Assembly (NCBI RefSeq): GCF_030253575.1
Contig: NC_080557.1
Coordinates: forward strand, 41,678,501 to 41,742,500
Length of the DNA: 64,000 nt
Reading direction: 5' to 3'
From: Rhododendron vialii
Lineage: Eukaryota > Streptophyta > Magnoliopsida > Ericales > Ericaceae
Each line of letters starts with the position of its first letter. The first letter of the stretch is position 1. The position numbers were made by a program, and so were the translations under genes. The notes under the pieces were generated by a model. That model was not told where the DNA came from. It did not search any database and saw only the letters and a list, made by a program, of their open reading frames with translations. This document shows, one piece after another, positions 12,602-25,090 of the stretch.

Positions 12602-13853
12602 TCTTTTTTTTGATAAGTAAGCAATTGTATTTAAAAGAAGGCATTAAGGGAATGCCGCCGTATACAAAAAGAGAGCCACCTGCACAAAAAGCCCTATACA
12701 CCACCACTATTCAACAAAAAAGCTCGAACCAATCTAAAAATTGATCAATAGAGGGGTTACATTCTCCCTTGTCCCAACTATACAAACTGCTAAGCACAAA
12801 ACTTTTGATTCTAAATAAAGGCTTTTCGACCCCTTCAAAGCATCTCAAATTTCTTTCACGCCATATAGTCCATATCACACAAAGAGGGATCATGGCCCAA
12901 ACACGCTTCCTTCTCTTGCCCACTCTAGCCCCGTTCCAAGCAATAAGGAGTTCCATAATATTCCTCGACATGGCGCATTTTAACCCAAACCAAGAAAACA
13001 CCACAGACCAAAGTTCCCATGCTATCGGGCAATGGATGAGGAGATGATCTACTGTCTCTGCATCCCTTTTACACATGCAACACCTATTAACAATGATTCT
13101 CCTCCTACGAATCAAATTATCAATAGTAAGAATCTTGCCTTGAGCCGCGCACCAAGCAAAAAAACACACCTTCAATGGCGCCACTGTCTTCCAAATCGCT
13201 TGCCAAGGGCAGGAAGCATTCCCAAATCCTCCTAAAGCTTGATAATAAGAATTCACTTGAAAGCATCCTGATTTAGGCAGATTCCAACGTATCTCATCCC
13301 CCCCTCGTCCTATTCCTTGCATGCCATACACTTTAGCAAAAAGAGCCATCAAGGCCTCTTCCTCCCCTTCTTGAACTTGCCTTCTCAAACGGATGCCCCA
13401 AACTATAACCCCGTCTTCAAGGGAAAGATAATCTGCGACGATTGCATCTCTATCACATGCCAGAAGATAAATACTAGGGAAAGCAACCTGCAAGCTCATA
13501 TCCCCACACCACACATGATTCCAAAATGTCACCCTTGTATAGTCGCTAACCGCCATATGAGTGTTTTCTGCGAAGGTATCCCACCCGTTCATGATGCCCC
13601 TCCAGAGCGCCACCCCATACGATTGCCTTACATTACGAGTAGACCACCCTCCCGACCCACATCCGTATTTTGCTACAATCACCTTCCTCCACCATCTCTC
13701 TCTTTCGCATACAAATCCCCAAAGCCATTTCCCCAACAAGGCTTGATTAAATAACTTAAGCTTTCTCACTCCCAACCCTCTTCTTCTAATGGGAGTACAC
13801 ACAATATCCCAATCAACTAGATGATACTTGAACTCTTCCCCCACACCTCCCCA
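12602..13853 (-). mobile_element. 5'-truncated L1-type LINE, ORF2 C-terminal part
   Basis: The minus-strand frame (13844-12711, 377 codons) begins within W-G-G-V-G-E-E-F-K-Y-H-L, the motif just after the reverse transcriptase thumb of plant L1 elements. It continues through LGVRKLKLFNQALLGKWLW to a zinc-knuckle region (CCMCKRDAETVDHLLIHC, zf-RVT type) and ends FLDWFELFC-stop. The 3' untranslated region ends in a T-run on the plus strand (about 12605-12612), which is the LINE poly-A tail. The frame is open over this whole part, so the copy is fairly young, but the reverse transcriptase and endonuclease parts are missing here. Confidence 0.9.
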
Positions 13854-13984
13854 TTACGGTAGCTTACGGAAGATGAATGTGGCTATCGAACGAAGTGACT
13901 TCTTACGGTAGCTTCGAAAGAGAAAAGAAAAGACTTTCTTTTTCTCTCGAAAATAAATATTGACTAAACTACTAAATTTTTTGG

Positions 13985-14165
13985 ATCGAGAGGTTGGTCG
14001 GGTGGTGGTTTGGTGTCGGCCTTGGGTTGAGTTTCTTGAAGAACTCAAGAAGAAACTCAATAATACCAAGAACAAAGAGCAAACACAAAGTTTCTAGAGA
14101 GAAAAGTTGGAGAGATTCAAGGTGTGAATTGAATGGCTTCACAAAGGGTTCTATTTATAGGAAAA
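13985..14165 (-). promoter_or_regulatory. Promoter- or LTR-like segment
   Basis: On the minus strand, CCTATAAATAGAACCC (around 14149-14163) is a strong TATA context. About 150 bases downstream are leader-like (ctctccaacttttctctc, ttgctctttgttcttgg). No gene follows on that strand before the LINE border at 13853. A solo LTR or an orphan promoter are both possible. Confidence 0.3.
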
Positions 14166-14295
14166 TGAGGACCTCTCCCCCCCCCCCCATATATTTGCTC
14201 TATGGTTGAAGTCTAATTCTAGGTTCAAGTCTAATAAAAATATAGTTATAAAAATAAATGTTTCAATTTTCAATCTTTTTGAATCAGTGCAAAGA

Positions 14296-14480
14296 TGTTA
14301 TTTTTCTGATCATTTTATCCTAAATGGTCGTAATAAATTTTTGCCTCCAAGGCCTTTCAATGAACACCCTAAGAGAGTCTTGAAACTAAATAATGAGTTT
14401 TAGGGTGTTTGTTGAAAGGTCTTATTGCAAAAAATTCATTATGACCATTTAAAATAAAATGATCAAAAAAATACGATTTT
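14296..14480. mobile_element. Foldback MITE / hairpin
   Basis: The left arm (gatcattttatcctaaatgg ... ccaaggcctttcaatgaaca) is matched by the reverse complement of the right arm (tgtttgttgaaaggtcttat ... ccatttaaaataaaatgatc). The arms are about 75-80 bp with a short loop. No protein is encoded. Confidence 0.75.
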
Positions 14481-15715
14481 TGACCCGGTGTATTTGTAGA
14501 AATTAAATAAATAAGATAAAATTAATTAAATAAAAACAAATTTTAAAAAGTGAAGGTGTTTTAAGAGGGGAGGGGGGGCCGGGGGATAGTCCGGGTTTTA
14601 AGGGAAGGCTGGGGTTTGATAAAAAAATAGAAAACAAAAAGGGAAGGCTTGGGAGGGGGGTTGGGGAATAGCAATTATTCTGGGTCCTAAACCCTAAACG
14701 AGGACTGATCTAATTTTTTAAAAGAATATATAGTTTAGAATGCTATTTGGTTAACAAATTTGATTATGGGTAGTAAGTTGAATTAATTTATTTAGTCTAT
14801 GAAGATATATTTTTCCCCTATGCACCCATCCCCCTCTCCAATTCCACTAGGATAGAGACGATTAGGTTTAACGAATGGAAAAAAAAAAAAAAGTATTTAG
14901 GCTATGCAGATATATTTGTACCAGTGGTTTGATGTTAGTTGTTTTTTTTAAGAATGCCCTACTTGGTGGTTATTATTTTTCCTTCGGAAATAAGCATGTT
15001 TGGTTTAGATAAGCTTTGTATTTTTTTTGGTTTACTTGTAGATAATTGCTTTGTACAGATACTTCTTCAAATGGGTTAGAGAATGGGGACTTAATTTGAG
15101 CATCAATCATCCTCTCATGGGTTAGAGATATTCACCAAAAATGAGTCTCCAATGGAGCTTGAATCTGGAAATTTTGGGTATTTCTCTTCGAATTCGATAT
15201 CTTATTTGTGTTTATTCGGATTAGTGTATTTTCCTTGATAATTTTGTGATGCGTTGGGATGTTTAGGTGCATTCATTACAGGAGGAAATGCAAAATCAGG
15301 GCACCCTATTGTGATGAGATTTTTTATTGTAGGCATAGCCATAATGAAGCAAAGGTGTGGTCTTTATTCTCTTATTTGCTATTTCCCCATTTGCTCTTCT
15401 TTTCCCTGTTGAGATGAGATAAGATTTGTTCCCTAATTCTCACCTGCTAATACCCCCTTCTCTATTTATGATTGAACTGAACACACACTGGACATAGATC
15501 CTGGACATAGTTTGCATGGGGAAGTACTTTTGCCAGAAATGCAAATTCTTCTACGATGACGCATTTTTCATTGTGTTACCCGTTGTTTATTCTTCAAAAA
15601 ATTGGTAAAGCTGCTTGATTAAAGAAGGTTATGCATATCAGGTTTACTTTCAGTACAATTATTCTCTTTTATTCTTTGTTTACTTTCAGTACATATCAGG
15701 TTCTGTTTAGTTGTA
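14481..15715. other. Intergenic, no gene seen
   Basis: The content is AT-rich with a G-rich patch (about 14566-14665) and an A-run (14880-14893). I see no splice-linked coding frame, RNA gene or paired repeat. Confidence 0.5.
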
Positions 15716-15718
15716 CCA

Positions 15719-15800
15719 TTGGCGTGGTTCATTAGTTGTACTATGGGCGTGATTCATTAGTGTACTATGGGCGTGATTCATTAGTTATGCTATTGGCATG
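15719..15800 (+). repeat. Short minisatellite, about 4 x 28 bp
   Basis: The unit gtactatgggcgtgattcat with tagt spacers repeats about four times with small changes (gtaccattggcgtggttcat, tatgctattggcatgattc). Confidence 0.8.
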
Positions 15801-16655
15801 ATTCTGTTTAGTTCATTTGTCTCGCAAACGTACGGTATATGGCTATCTTTATCTATTTAGGTCATTTGTTCAAGATGTTTCTCCCACATGAAAGAGAGGT
15901 TTTTTTTTTTTTCACAGATTGTGGTGATGTAAATGTGCTTTGGTATGTGTAGCATCTTAATCAATTTCACAGATTACCAATTTTTGGACTTATTGCCTAT
16001 TACCTGTTTGAATAAGTGATTCAATGAGCAATTCCCTGTATTCTTATTTTTTTCTACCTTGACCGCCACCTTCAAAGAATATGTGGCTATTACAGGTGAT
16101 AGCAAAAAACTCTAGCTATTTTTTCTTTGTTCATGTGAGGATGCTATGGTACTGCCTTTCATTCTACCTCTGTTAGCCTTACTCTCACCCTGAAAGTACA
16201 TGCTCAAAGTGGTTGTGTTTCTGTTGATATAAATGAAAAGATCAAAGACTTTGAAGCTAAGGGGTTTGAATAAGACCGCTTGGGCGAGTCTCCGATTTCC
16301 TGTTTCACACGAGAGGCATTTACTAATGTTGTATTCCTTGATAATAGGTGGTCCGGGCTGCGGTTACTTTCTTCTTTATTGTTTACAAAGCCTACTCAAA
16401 ACCCATATATATTGGTGCACTAATGAATTCTTCAAGAGATTGAATTGGTTTTTAAATATTTTGTTGTCTAGCTTGGTTTATGTTGGGTAACTTGGTTTAC
16501 GCTATCTTTGAGTGTGCGTTTTTAATATGCAAGCTTTTTCGAGCTCCTACTTTGTTTCCCTTCGAGGGAACTGATTTCTCCTATTTTGGACAAGAGTCAT
16601 GGATCTGTCTTTTATAATGCCCCCAAAACTTTCATGTATTCAGTTAATATTTTCT
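15801..16655. other. Intergenic, no gene seen
   Basis: AT-rich DNA without a supported gene. The 85-codon frame at 16233-16490 matches nothing I recognise. Confidence 0.45.
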
Positions 16656-16659
16656 CAAT

Positions 16660-18000
16660 TTCTGAACCAGGCAAACAAAAGATAGTTACAACTCATGAAT
16701 GAAGAAGAGACTGGGTATGCACGGAAGTCCAGTGCCTGAAACTCAACTAATAGGCACCAGCGTCTGAAGTAGAACAAACAACTCCTTTCCAGGCGAGGTA
16801 GAAGTGTAGAACAACTCCTTTCATCTGTTCATTTCTTTGGTCTATTGCTTTCCATGCCAGTTCCTTCCCATGACACAAGCTAGGGAGTGACTAAGCGCGG
16901 AGTACCCTAACTAGGTATATGGTTCCTTGCTTTTGAAAACGTTTTGTTGGAGAGTCCATGCTTAGCCAGTCAATGCTAGAGAAGTGAGTTCTAAGATTAA
17001 TATACAAAATGTACCATTCCACTCCACAAGCTAGGTATTCTCATACGTCCAAGCCGAGTCCCATCATTATGCTAGGGAAGCCGAGTACCTTGCCACAAGC
17101 TAGGGAGTGACTAAGCGCTTTAACAGAGTAGCCTTACTAGGTCCTCTAGGTGTAGGGTTCCTTACGGGAAGCTCTAGAAGGGTCACAACATTTCCACCCT
17201 TTTCTCTCACTACTGTAGCCCACAAAGATGCAACGAATTGCCTTCCTATCAAACTTGCTACGCAAGTGATCTGGCACAAACACATAGCATACACTTCCGA
17301 AGACTCAAAAATGACTCACCGTGGGTGGTCTGGTCCACAACTTCTCATAGGGTGAGACAAAGCCGAGCTTTGCCTGGGGTAGCCTATTGATCACATAAGC
17401 TGCCACTCTGTCCAGAATCGACTAGGCACATTCTTTGCATGTAGCATGAAGTCTCACAAAGCCTCTGGTAAAATGCCTGCTCATAACCCATCAAAGAAAG
17501 GCTAACAACTCCCGTTTTTGGCTAATTCAATGGTACCATAGAAACTAAATTCCGTATAGACCAGAGTGATGAAAGATCTAGGCCGATAGAGCTAGGATCG
17601 GATCTAGCATTAGGTCTCCTAAAAATGAAGGGTTCCAGAGATGCTGGTGGCGTGCCCGGAGAGAGAATGGGCACGACTCCCCCTCCCCATGTTCTACCGT
17701 CCAAAACAGGCCAGCCGTTCTAAGTTCCGGGGTTGGGTCGGAGAGGACTTGCTTGCTTACTCACTGGAATCCACAACTGGATTTTCTCATTGGTGAGCTC
17801 ATAAGTGGAAGCGTTTAGGAAACGGTCGATTGACGAATCAGATCTTGGGCTCGCTGTCCCGCTGACTAACCAGTGACGAATTAGAAAGGGAAGGCAATAG
17901 AAAGAGGTCTCCCTTCCTCCGTCTGTTCGTCTTCTTCTCGCCGCTTTTCTCATCCATCCTGCCTTGTGCCGCTTACAGAGTAGACGGAATCAACAAAATC
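16660..18000. other. Probable mitochondrial DNA insertion (NUMT)
   Basis: Base composition shifts to near-even GC with the texture of plant mitochondrial intergenic DNA: tagggagtgactaagcgc occurs twice (about 16882 and 17101), and phrases such as ccgagctttgcctggggtag and atgcttagccagtcaatgc are unlike the AT-rich flanks. The frames at 17100-17355, 17522-17704 and 17720-17953 resemble the anonymous open frames of plant mitochondrial genomes, but I recognise no named gene. The call rests on composition and style only. Confidence 0.4.
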
Positions 18001-18955
18001 CGTTCTTTTCCTTCACTGTACAGTATGGGCCTTATAAGATGGCATTATAATTGCGACACTTAAATAACATTTGTGGTGGGATGAAGAGCTGGATGGGGTG
18101 CCCGTGATGTGATCTCAAGCAAGCATTGACTACCATTGTCGATTTTGCCAAACCAAAGCAGGTTGCCATGGATCTCATCCGTTTGAGCTTGGTTATATTC
18201 TTAATCCCTTATATCTTTTGGGGGTGCTTATTTGTTGTGGACTTTGTTCCTCTTTTGGTGGGATTGTATTGTTTGAGTTGATCTAGGTAAGAATGTGATC
18301 ACATCATTAGAAGACTTGCACATCGATTTCCCTCTCTCTCCCTAATCGCCAGGTGTATAACTGAAAGGTCCATAAATGTGTGTATATTCATAAAGTCTTT
18401 GGATCTTGTTTCGAATTTCCTTTAATTGTTCCCTTGCTAGGTTAGGTATTTGTGCTGTGATGGGATGGATGGCTTGCATTATCCTCCGAGGTTGTTGGCT
18501 ACATTCTCCTCACAAAAGGGTTTCCAAGTCATTTAATTCTTTGCACCAATAACTCATTGACTATCTATCTATATCTATCTATACTTCTATACTTCTTATA
18601 AAAGTCTAACATGTTTGTCTACTTTTTAATTCCTAAACTGCCCTTTTATTTTGTTTGTTTTCGAGAACTACCCTTTTACATTTCTTGCACTAATAGAACA
18701 ATGCTTTGTTGTAGTGTAAAATATCCTTCCTCAGCCTCCAAGCAACACGTAGGTTGAGAAGTGGGAACCGAAATAAAGAAACGGCCCCTAAACTGGTTCG
18801 AAGCATTCAATCGCCCCCTTTAACTGTAGGACTGTTTTGTCTTCTTTTTCTTCTCTCTCCCAAATTTATAGTGCAACTGTCGTTATATGGCATGGAATAC
18901 ATCACTTGAGTTTTTGATTTTGTTTCTAATGGAATAATCTTACTTTATTCCAAAG
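18001..18955. other. Intergenic, no gene seen
   Basis: Nothing is supported apart from a short ctat-type microsatellite at about 18558-18595. Confidence 0.45.
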
Positions 18956-18957
18956 CA

Positions 18958-19302
18958 TGCAAAGAAATATGTGATGCAAAAAGCGCAGAAGAGCTCTTGA
19001 GAATCAGATTGCGGAATTAGTTTCTCAAACCAATATGGAGGAACAGAAGTGTCAATCAAAGCTAAATGCTTGTAATCAGTTTTTCTGTGCCTTAGAAAAA
19101 TACATGTCATTCGTTGCTTCCTTCCTTTGTTAATATTTCCCCCACAGTTTCTCCTCCTGAAGATAGTCTATACAAACTGACCTATCTAAAACTTGTGCAG
19201 GTTCAGGCGGAACTAATTGATTTGGAAAGGAAGACGTTCTTGATGGAGGCAATTATGAAAGAAAGCATAGAGTTGCAGGACTTGACCAGATATCCCTACT
19301 AA
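18958..19302 (+). pseudogene. Exon-like coiled-coil fragments, unidentified
   Basis: One frame at about 18985-19085 reads RRALENQIAELVSQTNMEEQ then KCQSKLNACNQFF. A second at about 19147-19300 reads LYKLTYLKLVQVQAELIDLE then RKTFLMEAIMKESIELQDLT. Both look like charged, heptad-type helices, and the second ends in RYPY-stop. They could be exons of a small coiled-coil protein, but stops interrupt the first piece and I cannot name the family. They lie 0.7 kb upstream of the AIR9 relic with no shown link. Confidence 0.3.
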
Positions 19303-19985
19303 ATTTATATTGTTACTATCTACGTAATGTCCACTTGATTCTCACGGTCAAAGATTTTTCGGGTACTATAAATTTGTCCTTTTGACCTTCTAGAAAAGAG
19401 TTTGGTAAAAAAATAACCATCTAGAGAAGAGTGAAAAACATTCCAGGGAAACGAGTTATCTTTTTCCTCTTAATAGATAAGGAAGTTTGTGCATACTCTT
19501 TTCAGTTCTTTTGTAGACGGAGAAAAGGACATTGGCAGTTGGAGTCTGGACTTCGTAAAAGTATTTTGAATTATTATCCGGTGTTGGATTACATGCATAT
19601 GTACCCATACAAAATCATACCCTTCCAAACCAACGAGCATGTTCTTCATGCGTAGCATGTAGGCTATCACCTAACCTAGTAATAAAAGGACCAGTTTTGG
19701 GTTGCCATATTTAACCTCAATTTTTTCAACTGTACCCCCTGATTTTTAGGCGCGCCGTGTAGCCTTGTTTGCTGGATTGGCTGGTGATGGTGATGCATCC
19801 TTTTCATTTAAAGGTCATCATTTTCAATGCTGTATCGTCTTTATTTGAAGGTTATCATTTTCAGTGGGTCTTCGGGACAGTTTTTGTTTCGGACTGCTTT
19901 ATGCAAGTTATTACAACTTAGAGTGGAAATTGCATGAGAATCATGACATTTCAAGGTTTACTAGTTCCATATGGTTCTTGAACAG

Positions 19986-21942
19986 ATTCAACTTTTCGGT
20001 TGCTGTTGGAACAATGGAAGGACCCCAATTTTCTCCCGGCTACCTTCTCAAGGAAGTTTCTATTGATAAACCATTTGAAAAAGATGCTTGTTGCTGTCAC
20101 TTCAACTTTGTCACAGAAAAAACTGGGAGCAGCAATTCGGATGTGGTCTTGAAGTACCAATGGTTTGTAGGAGAAAGAACTCCTTCAAATTTTATTGCCA
20201 TCCCAGAGGCCACAGGAGAGGTAATGGTTTCTACTTTCTAGCTATGTTAATCGTTACTCACTTGTCTCTTCTTGTTGTTAATATATTTTGGGACTTCCTA
20301 CATTCTAAGGGGACATGCATTTAATGCACATCTCCCTAACAAGTTGATCTGATTTCAATCATTGTCCCGCAAGTCCCCACTTTAGAAATAGATAATTTAT
20401 GAGGGTAGTTTTGGAAGTGCACCGCCTGTTTTTTTCTTTTTAACTTGTCAAAGAGGACTAATATCCTGGGACAACAGAAAATTAAATAGAGGAGTGATAA
20501 ATAAGGGATGGAAGGAGTACCATAGTAATTTCTTTGTATTGCTGATGAATTTTCTATATGTGCGAGGTAATGCTGATAATTCTCTGATTGCCAGGTGTAC
20601 TTGCCTAAGCACGAGGACATTGGCATAATTCTGAAAGTGGAGTGCACACCAGTCCTTGCTGGGACCGTGTATCCTACAATATTTGCTATTCTTCACGAGT
20701 TTCACCTGGTATGTTCTTTTCTGTTCTTCGAGATGATTGGTTAATATTTAACTTTCCTCCAAAACATTCCCTGCAAATAATTCTTATGTTGTTTTATCGC
20801 AAACGAACTGGATGGCTGAAGGTTTTGAAGATTGATGTGCGTGGGGAACTAATGGAGGGAAACACTATTAGGGGATACGCTGAAGTTGCATGGTGTGGTG
20901 GAGCTCCAGGAAAAGGGGTTGCTAGGTATGCCCCCATTTTGTTACTTATCAAGTATTACTTTCAAAGACACAAAAGTGTAGATCAGGTGTTCAATATTCA
21001 CATGCTTGTCTGAAACTGCCATTTCGGCTACATGACCAATATCAGTCCCTCCGTGGACCCATCTTTACTTCTAGAGGCTTTAGGTTTCTCCTCTTCTACT
21101 TTCTTAGTCAGTAACGCCTTTCCTGCCTCGACTAAAGCTTCATCAAAATCTTTTTCACATCTCTCATTGGAGTTTTTTAGAGCTACACTCTTTTTTCTTT
21201 GAGGCTCCAGTTTTCATTTGGAATGCTTCAATTAATGCCACAAGCTTTTCACAGTATAAATTGAATCATCTGCACCAAAATTTGCCTACACAAATAATGT
21301 GGACCACACTCTTGCGGAACATTGCACCAAAATTTGCCTACACAAATAATGTGGATCACACTCTTGCGGAACATAGCTGTATCGATGAATGGAAAGCTCC
21401 ATTTCCTTTGCATATGTGTTCTTTTCTCTCTCTTACTTTTTATGATCTGTTCAGTTTTATTTACAATTTAATTGGAGATGAGGTGCTTGTGTGTTTAAGC
21501 TCCACTTCTGTTGCAATCGTCACTTAAGGGAAGTGACTCTGATAGTATGTTTTTCTCGTAACCCAATTACAGCTCCCCCAAAAGTAACAAATTTGAAGAT
21601 AATCGGTGACATAAGGGAGGGAAATAAGGTTACTGTCACCGGAGGAACTGAATCATCTAGCAGAGTTCAATGGTTTAAATCGACTTATTCAACATTAGAG
21701 GGTGAGAATGGTCTTGACGCATTCGGCACTTCAAAGATTGCAAAGGTGGGATGTGGTATATATAGTCATTTGTATTCTTGCTCTGTATTGTTATGCATAA
21801 TCCCAATCAAGATGCTTTGTTTAGGATTTCCGCATACCATTGGGAGCTGTTGGCTATTTCGTTGTTGCAGAGTTTACTCCTATGACTCTGAATGGCGAGT
21901 CTGGTGAATCGGCATATGTTATATCTGAAAGAGCAGTTGAAA
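19986..21942 (+). pseudogene. AIR9: Partial AIR9 copy (microtubule-associated protein repeats), decayed
   Basis: Five exon-like blocks match the A9-repeat region of AIR9, a plant microtubule protein that marks the cortical division site: 19986-20220 (DSTFRLLLEQWK ... PGYLLKEVSIDKPFEKDAC ... LKYQWFVGERTPSNF), 20595-20708 (VYLPKHEDIGIILKVECTP), 20822-20925 (GELMEGNTIRGYAEVAWCGG), 21573-21745 (APPKVTNLKIIGDIREGNK) and 21825-21942 (FRIPLGAVGYFVVAEFTPMT). Blocks are bordered by AG acceptors and GT donors, so this is a DNA-level copy and not a processed one. Frameshifts occur near 20025 and 20685, the module expected between blocks 3 and 4 is missing, and neither the LRR 5' part nor the later repeats follow. 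AIR9 is normally about 1,700 residues, so this is a relic. Confidence 0.85.
21271..21374 (+). repeat. Tandem duplication, 2 x 52 bp
   Basis: The unit tgcaccaaaatttgcctaca at 21271 is repeated at 21323 with one or two differences. It lies in the gap where an AIR9 module is missing. Confidence 0.85.
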
Positions 21943-21999
21943 GTAAGTTATTTTTTTGGAGTAAATTTTTTTCCTTCAAAGTTGGATTAAACTTTGCGG

Positions 22000-23535
22000 T
22001 TAAAATGAAAAAAAAATGTGGGAAATATCAGTGGTCATTCATTGATATAAATACTTGATATTAGTCCGAATAACAGCGAATCTCTCTTCTTTTCCACTTC
22101 TATTCTGTTTTGTATTAGATTTAACCACGATCTAGCGATTGAGTTTGACACTTTTGATCGTGCAATTTACTTGGTAATGTTGGCATACACAATGCAATGT
22201 AGTTGTCTGAGTTAATACTTGATTTCATGGTAGACTGGTAGTAGACATGGTCTGTTCATATGAATGGATCTTTTCACCTAGTGTCTTCTACTCTGCAGCC
22301 AGTGACTTCTATTCTGAGTTCTGACAGTTCAACTTACACTATCTGATCTTTTATTCCTCTATTGGAAGAACCAGTGTTCTAATGGCGGCCTAGGCGCTTG
22401 GAGGTTGTCACTATTATATATACGCAATTTCAAATCAGATTTGAGAATCCAACAGAGAAGGACATAATAGAATAGATAGGGTCAGTGCGTTTAGTTCGGA
22501 AACCAACTAAGAGTAACTACGTTTAGTGCTTGTAGCAACTAGTCGTAAGAAGTCTACAATCCATCAAGCGAAGGCGCAGAAGTCAGACCGTGTAGCTAAA
22601 GCACGCCGGTAACTGGTATTTCAATCCAAAATTAGTTTGACCTACCTTTGCATTGTATCTTCGCCTAGAGACCAAGGCCCACTCTCTGTTGTCAATGTTG
22701 ACCTCAGCTCCGTAGGATCCTTCATTGTGGATAGCCATATGCCTACACATTATCTTGTTACTACAATTAGCATCACTTCCAATTTAGTATCCTCCCACTA
22801 CCTAGTTTGGTGTTGTGTAGGAACACATGTTAGAGTCAAGGAGTTCGGTCAAAAACTTAGAGGGCACTATCTCATGAACTCAAATCTCCAACAGATTTGA
22901 TCAGGGAAGTAGAGAAAAGTGATTGTGGACTTCTTGGTGGTTAAGATGTGAAGGGATAGCATTGGTGAATAGCTTTCCAGGTCAGGAGATGTTACAGAAG
23001 GATTTGGTGGGAGTTAGGGATATGTGTTTTTTTTATTAATTGTTGTTGGGTGAGGCGCTTGGGAGGGTGGAGGAGGGTAAGGCAGAGAGGGTCGAGTGGA
23101 ATTCACTGGTGGCGGTTGGGGTTAATATTACCTACTATACTAGACTCGCAGCGAGCTCCTTCTCCACGGTGGTTGCACTGTAGTTGGATCGATAAAGTCT
23201 TCGAACTGGATTACGTACCATAAGGGCTTGGAATTGTATATATACTAGGGATGCGTACGGCTCTTCTAACAAAAAACTCTTATGCATGTTTATGATGCTG
23301 CCAAACTAAATCCATCAATTATCACCCATAACTAGCTCCGTTTGATGCATGCTCTCAGTGTTATCTACTCATCAGTAATATTTTTCTAGTACTTTATTGT
23401 CTATTGGGGCCATTGTCGGCAAGATTTACGCGGTATTACAGCTTATCTTCGTTTATTCCTCGTTGGGAAGGTATTTCTACTCGAATGCGATGACCAACTG
23501 GTGAGGCCACAGGACTAGCAAACAACTTAGCGTTC
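22000..23535. other. Intergenic, no gene seen
   Basis: No supported coding region. Similar gaggcgcttgg-type phrases at about 22390 and 23053 hint at old repeat DNA, but no borders can be set. Confidence 0.4.
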
Positions 23536-23543
23536 CTGTCCCG

Positions 23544-23729
23544 GGCATCCCCCTTCCCCAGTAATTCCATAACATTCTTATCCTAAAAAGGAAAGATGAG
23601 AGAGTATGTAATGCAGTGAAAGGGTTTAGCTGTCCAGGGCATCCCCCTTCCCCAGTAATTCCATTACATTTCTTATCCTAAAAAGGAAAGATGAGAAGAG
23701 TATGCCATGCAGTGAAACGGTTTTGCAGT
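23544..23729. repeat. Tandem duplication, 2 x 93 bp
   Basis: The phrase gggcatcccccttccccagt begins both units (23544 and 23637), followed by taaaaaggaaagatgag. An open minus-strand frame of 118 codons (23982-23626) runs into the second unit; its product is not recognised and I do not call it a gene. Confidence 0.85.
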
Positions 23730-24689
23730 CCTTCCAAGAGGTAAAAACAACACTTGGTTGCCTGTTGCACCCTTTTGTAAGGGGGCAAGACGAAACCATT
23801 TCGATTTGATTACCGGAGGCTGGCGGGGATACTTGGCAATTGCTGACTAGGTAAGTGGTGGAGGATCCTTGTACACGCACACAACAATCTAAACTCCCAA
23901 TGTGGGAGGCAGCTGATTCCAGTTTCTTGGTCCGGGATACAAAAAAGTGAAAACTAGAGAGAGCTTGGAGACCAGCCTTCAAATTCAGGGAAATTAGTTT
24001 GGAACTGACTAACTATGATGAGTTTTTCTTTATGGTGGAAGTTACGATGACGAGGAGTTCACAAAGGAAAGGGTTTATTTTTTTGTCACTTCCGTTTGAT
24101 TCTATTTAACAGCTCCGAGGGGACGCCCTTTGTTAAACAGCGGAGCACTTTCTTATTGTCTGATTATATGAAGCAAATATGCATGGGACTATATAGAGAG
24201 TTTATCGGTAGTTTTTAGCGGAGCACTGCATTGTTGTTTGTTGTTTTCCAAACTCAGACTTGTACGCTATGTTTGGGCTTGGGTTCACTAGAATCAGTGA
24301 AGTTTTACTCAACGAAACCTGATTTTACAACTTTGGCTTCTGAGTTACAGGGTTTGTTTTAAATAAAATGCAAGTTGCGAGCATAATCCCAGGTACACTT
24401 TTTTATTTTTATTTTTGTTGAGAAAAGCAGATACTCAAACCTTGGTATATAAATAAGACCTGTTATGATTTAATGAGTTAATTTGCTACTATGATAACTA
24501 TTCTTTCGATTAACTGGTTCATTTGGTCATGTTTTCACCAAGCAGGTCTGCAAACATGACCAATTAGCAGTAAAAAAACCCAGCTAGCTGCAAGAAATAC
24601 AATGCCAGGGATGTTCCAGCTAAGACATAAAAGCCTATTTATGTGTCTTCTCTTAATGAGAATTATTCACGGCTCAGCCATGAACAGCT

Positions 24690-24826
24690 TCTTTACAGCA
24701 ACCTTCAATCGCGATTGTCCAAAAGTGTTATGGACAGTCCGGATTTTAATGAAACTTTTCCGGTATCTGGATCGTCCAAAACACTTTTGGACTGCTGCGA
24801 TTAGCGCCGTAAACATCTGCGCCGTG
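24690..24826. mobile_element. Imperfect hairpin, probable MITE remnant
   Basis: The left arm tttacagcaaccttcaatcg then gattgtccaaaagtgtta is matched by the reverse complement of the right arm (gtccaaaacacttttggact then gcgattagcgccgtaaa). The arms are about 60 bp around a short spacer. Ends and target site are unclear. Confidence 0.55.
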
Positions 24827-24879
24827 AAAAAGATTTTCTCCATCCTCATTAACATGTCTCCAAGAGGCAAGAGCTGATA

Positions 24880-25090
24880 CAGGCACAAAAATCATTTGCA
24901 AGTTTAGCAGGAAGCTCCAAGGAATCAAGGCTTTTTCTTCTGAAAAATTCTTCTATTCCTCTCACACCATACATCAAAAATGACAGCAGCCAAAATAAGC
25001 TTGAAAACCAAATCCCTGAAGTCCTTATTATACCTCTTTGTTCCCAAAATCTGATAGTACAAAGGGTTATACCAAAGAACAGATGGTTAT
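24880..25090 (-). mobile_element. LINE ORF2 C-terminal fragment
   Basis: The minus strand at about 25020-24935 reads KLILAAVIFDVWCERNRRIF, the conserved tail of L1-type ORF2 (A-x-I-Y-x-W-x-E-R-N-x-R-I-F). The frame is soon interrupted, so this is a short dead piece unrelated in position to the larger LINE copies. Confidence 0.65.

Noticed and set aside
12769-13754. Plus-strand frames of up to 145 codons
   Set aside because: They are antisense shadows of the LINE ORF2 fragment on the minus strand, with no domain of their own.
23626-23982. Minus-strand 118-codon frame with many cysteines
   Set aside because: It runs into a local tandem duplication and resembles no family I know. Without splice or homology support it is not called.
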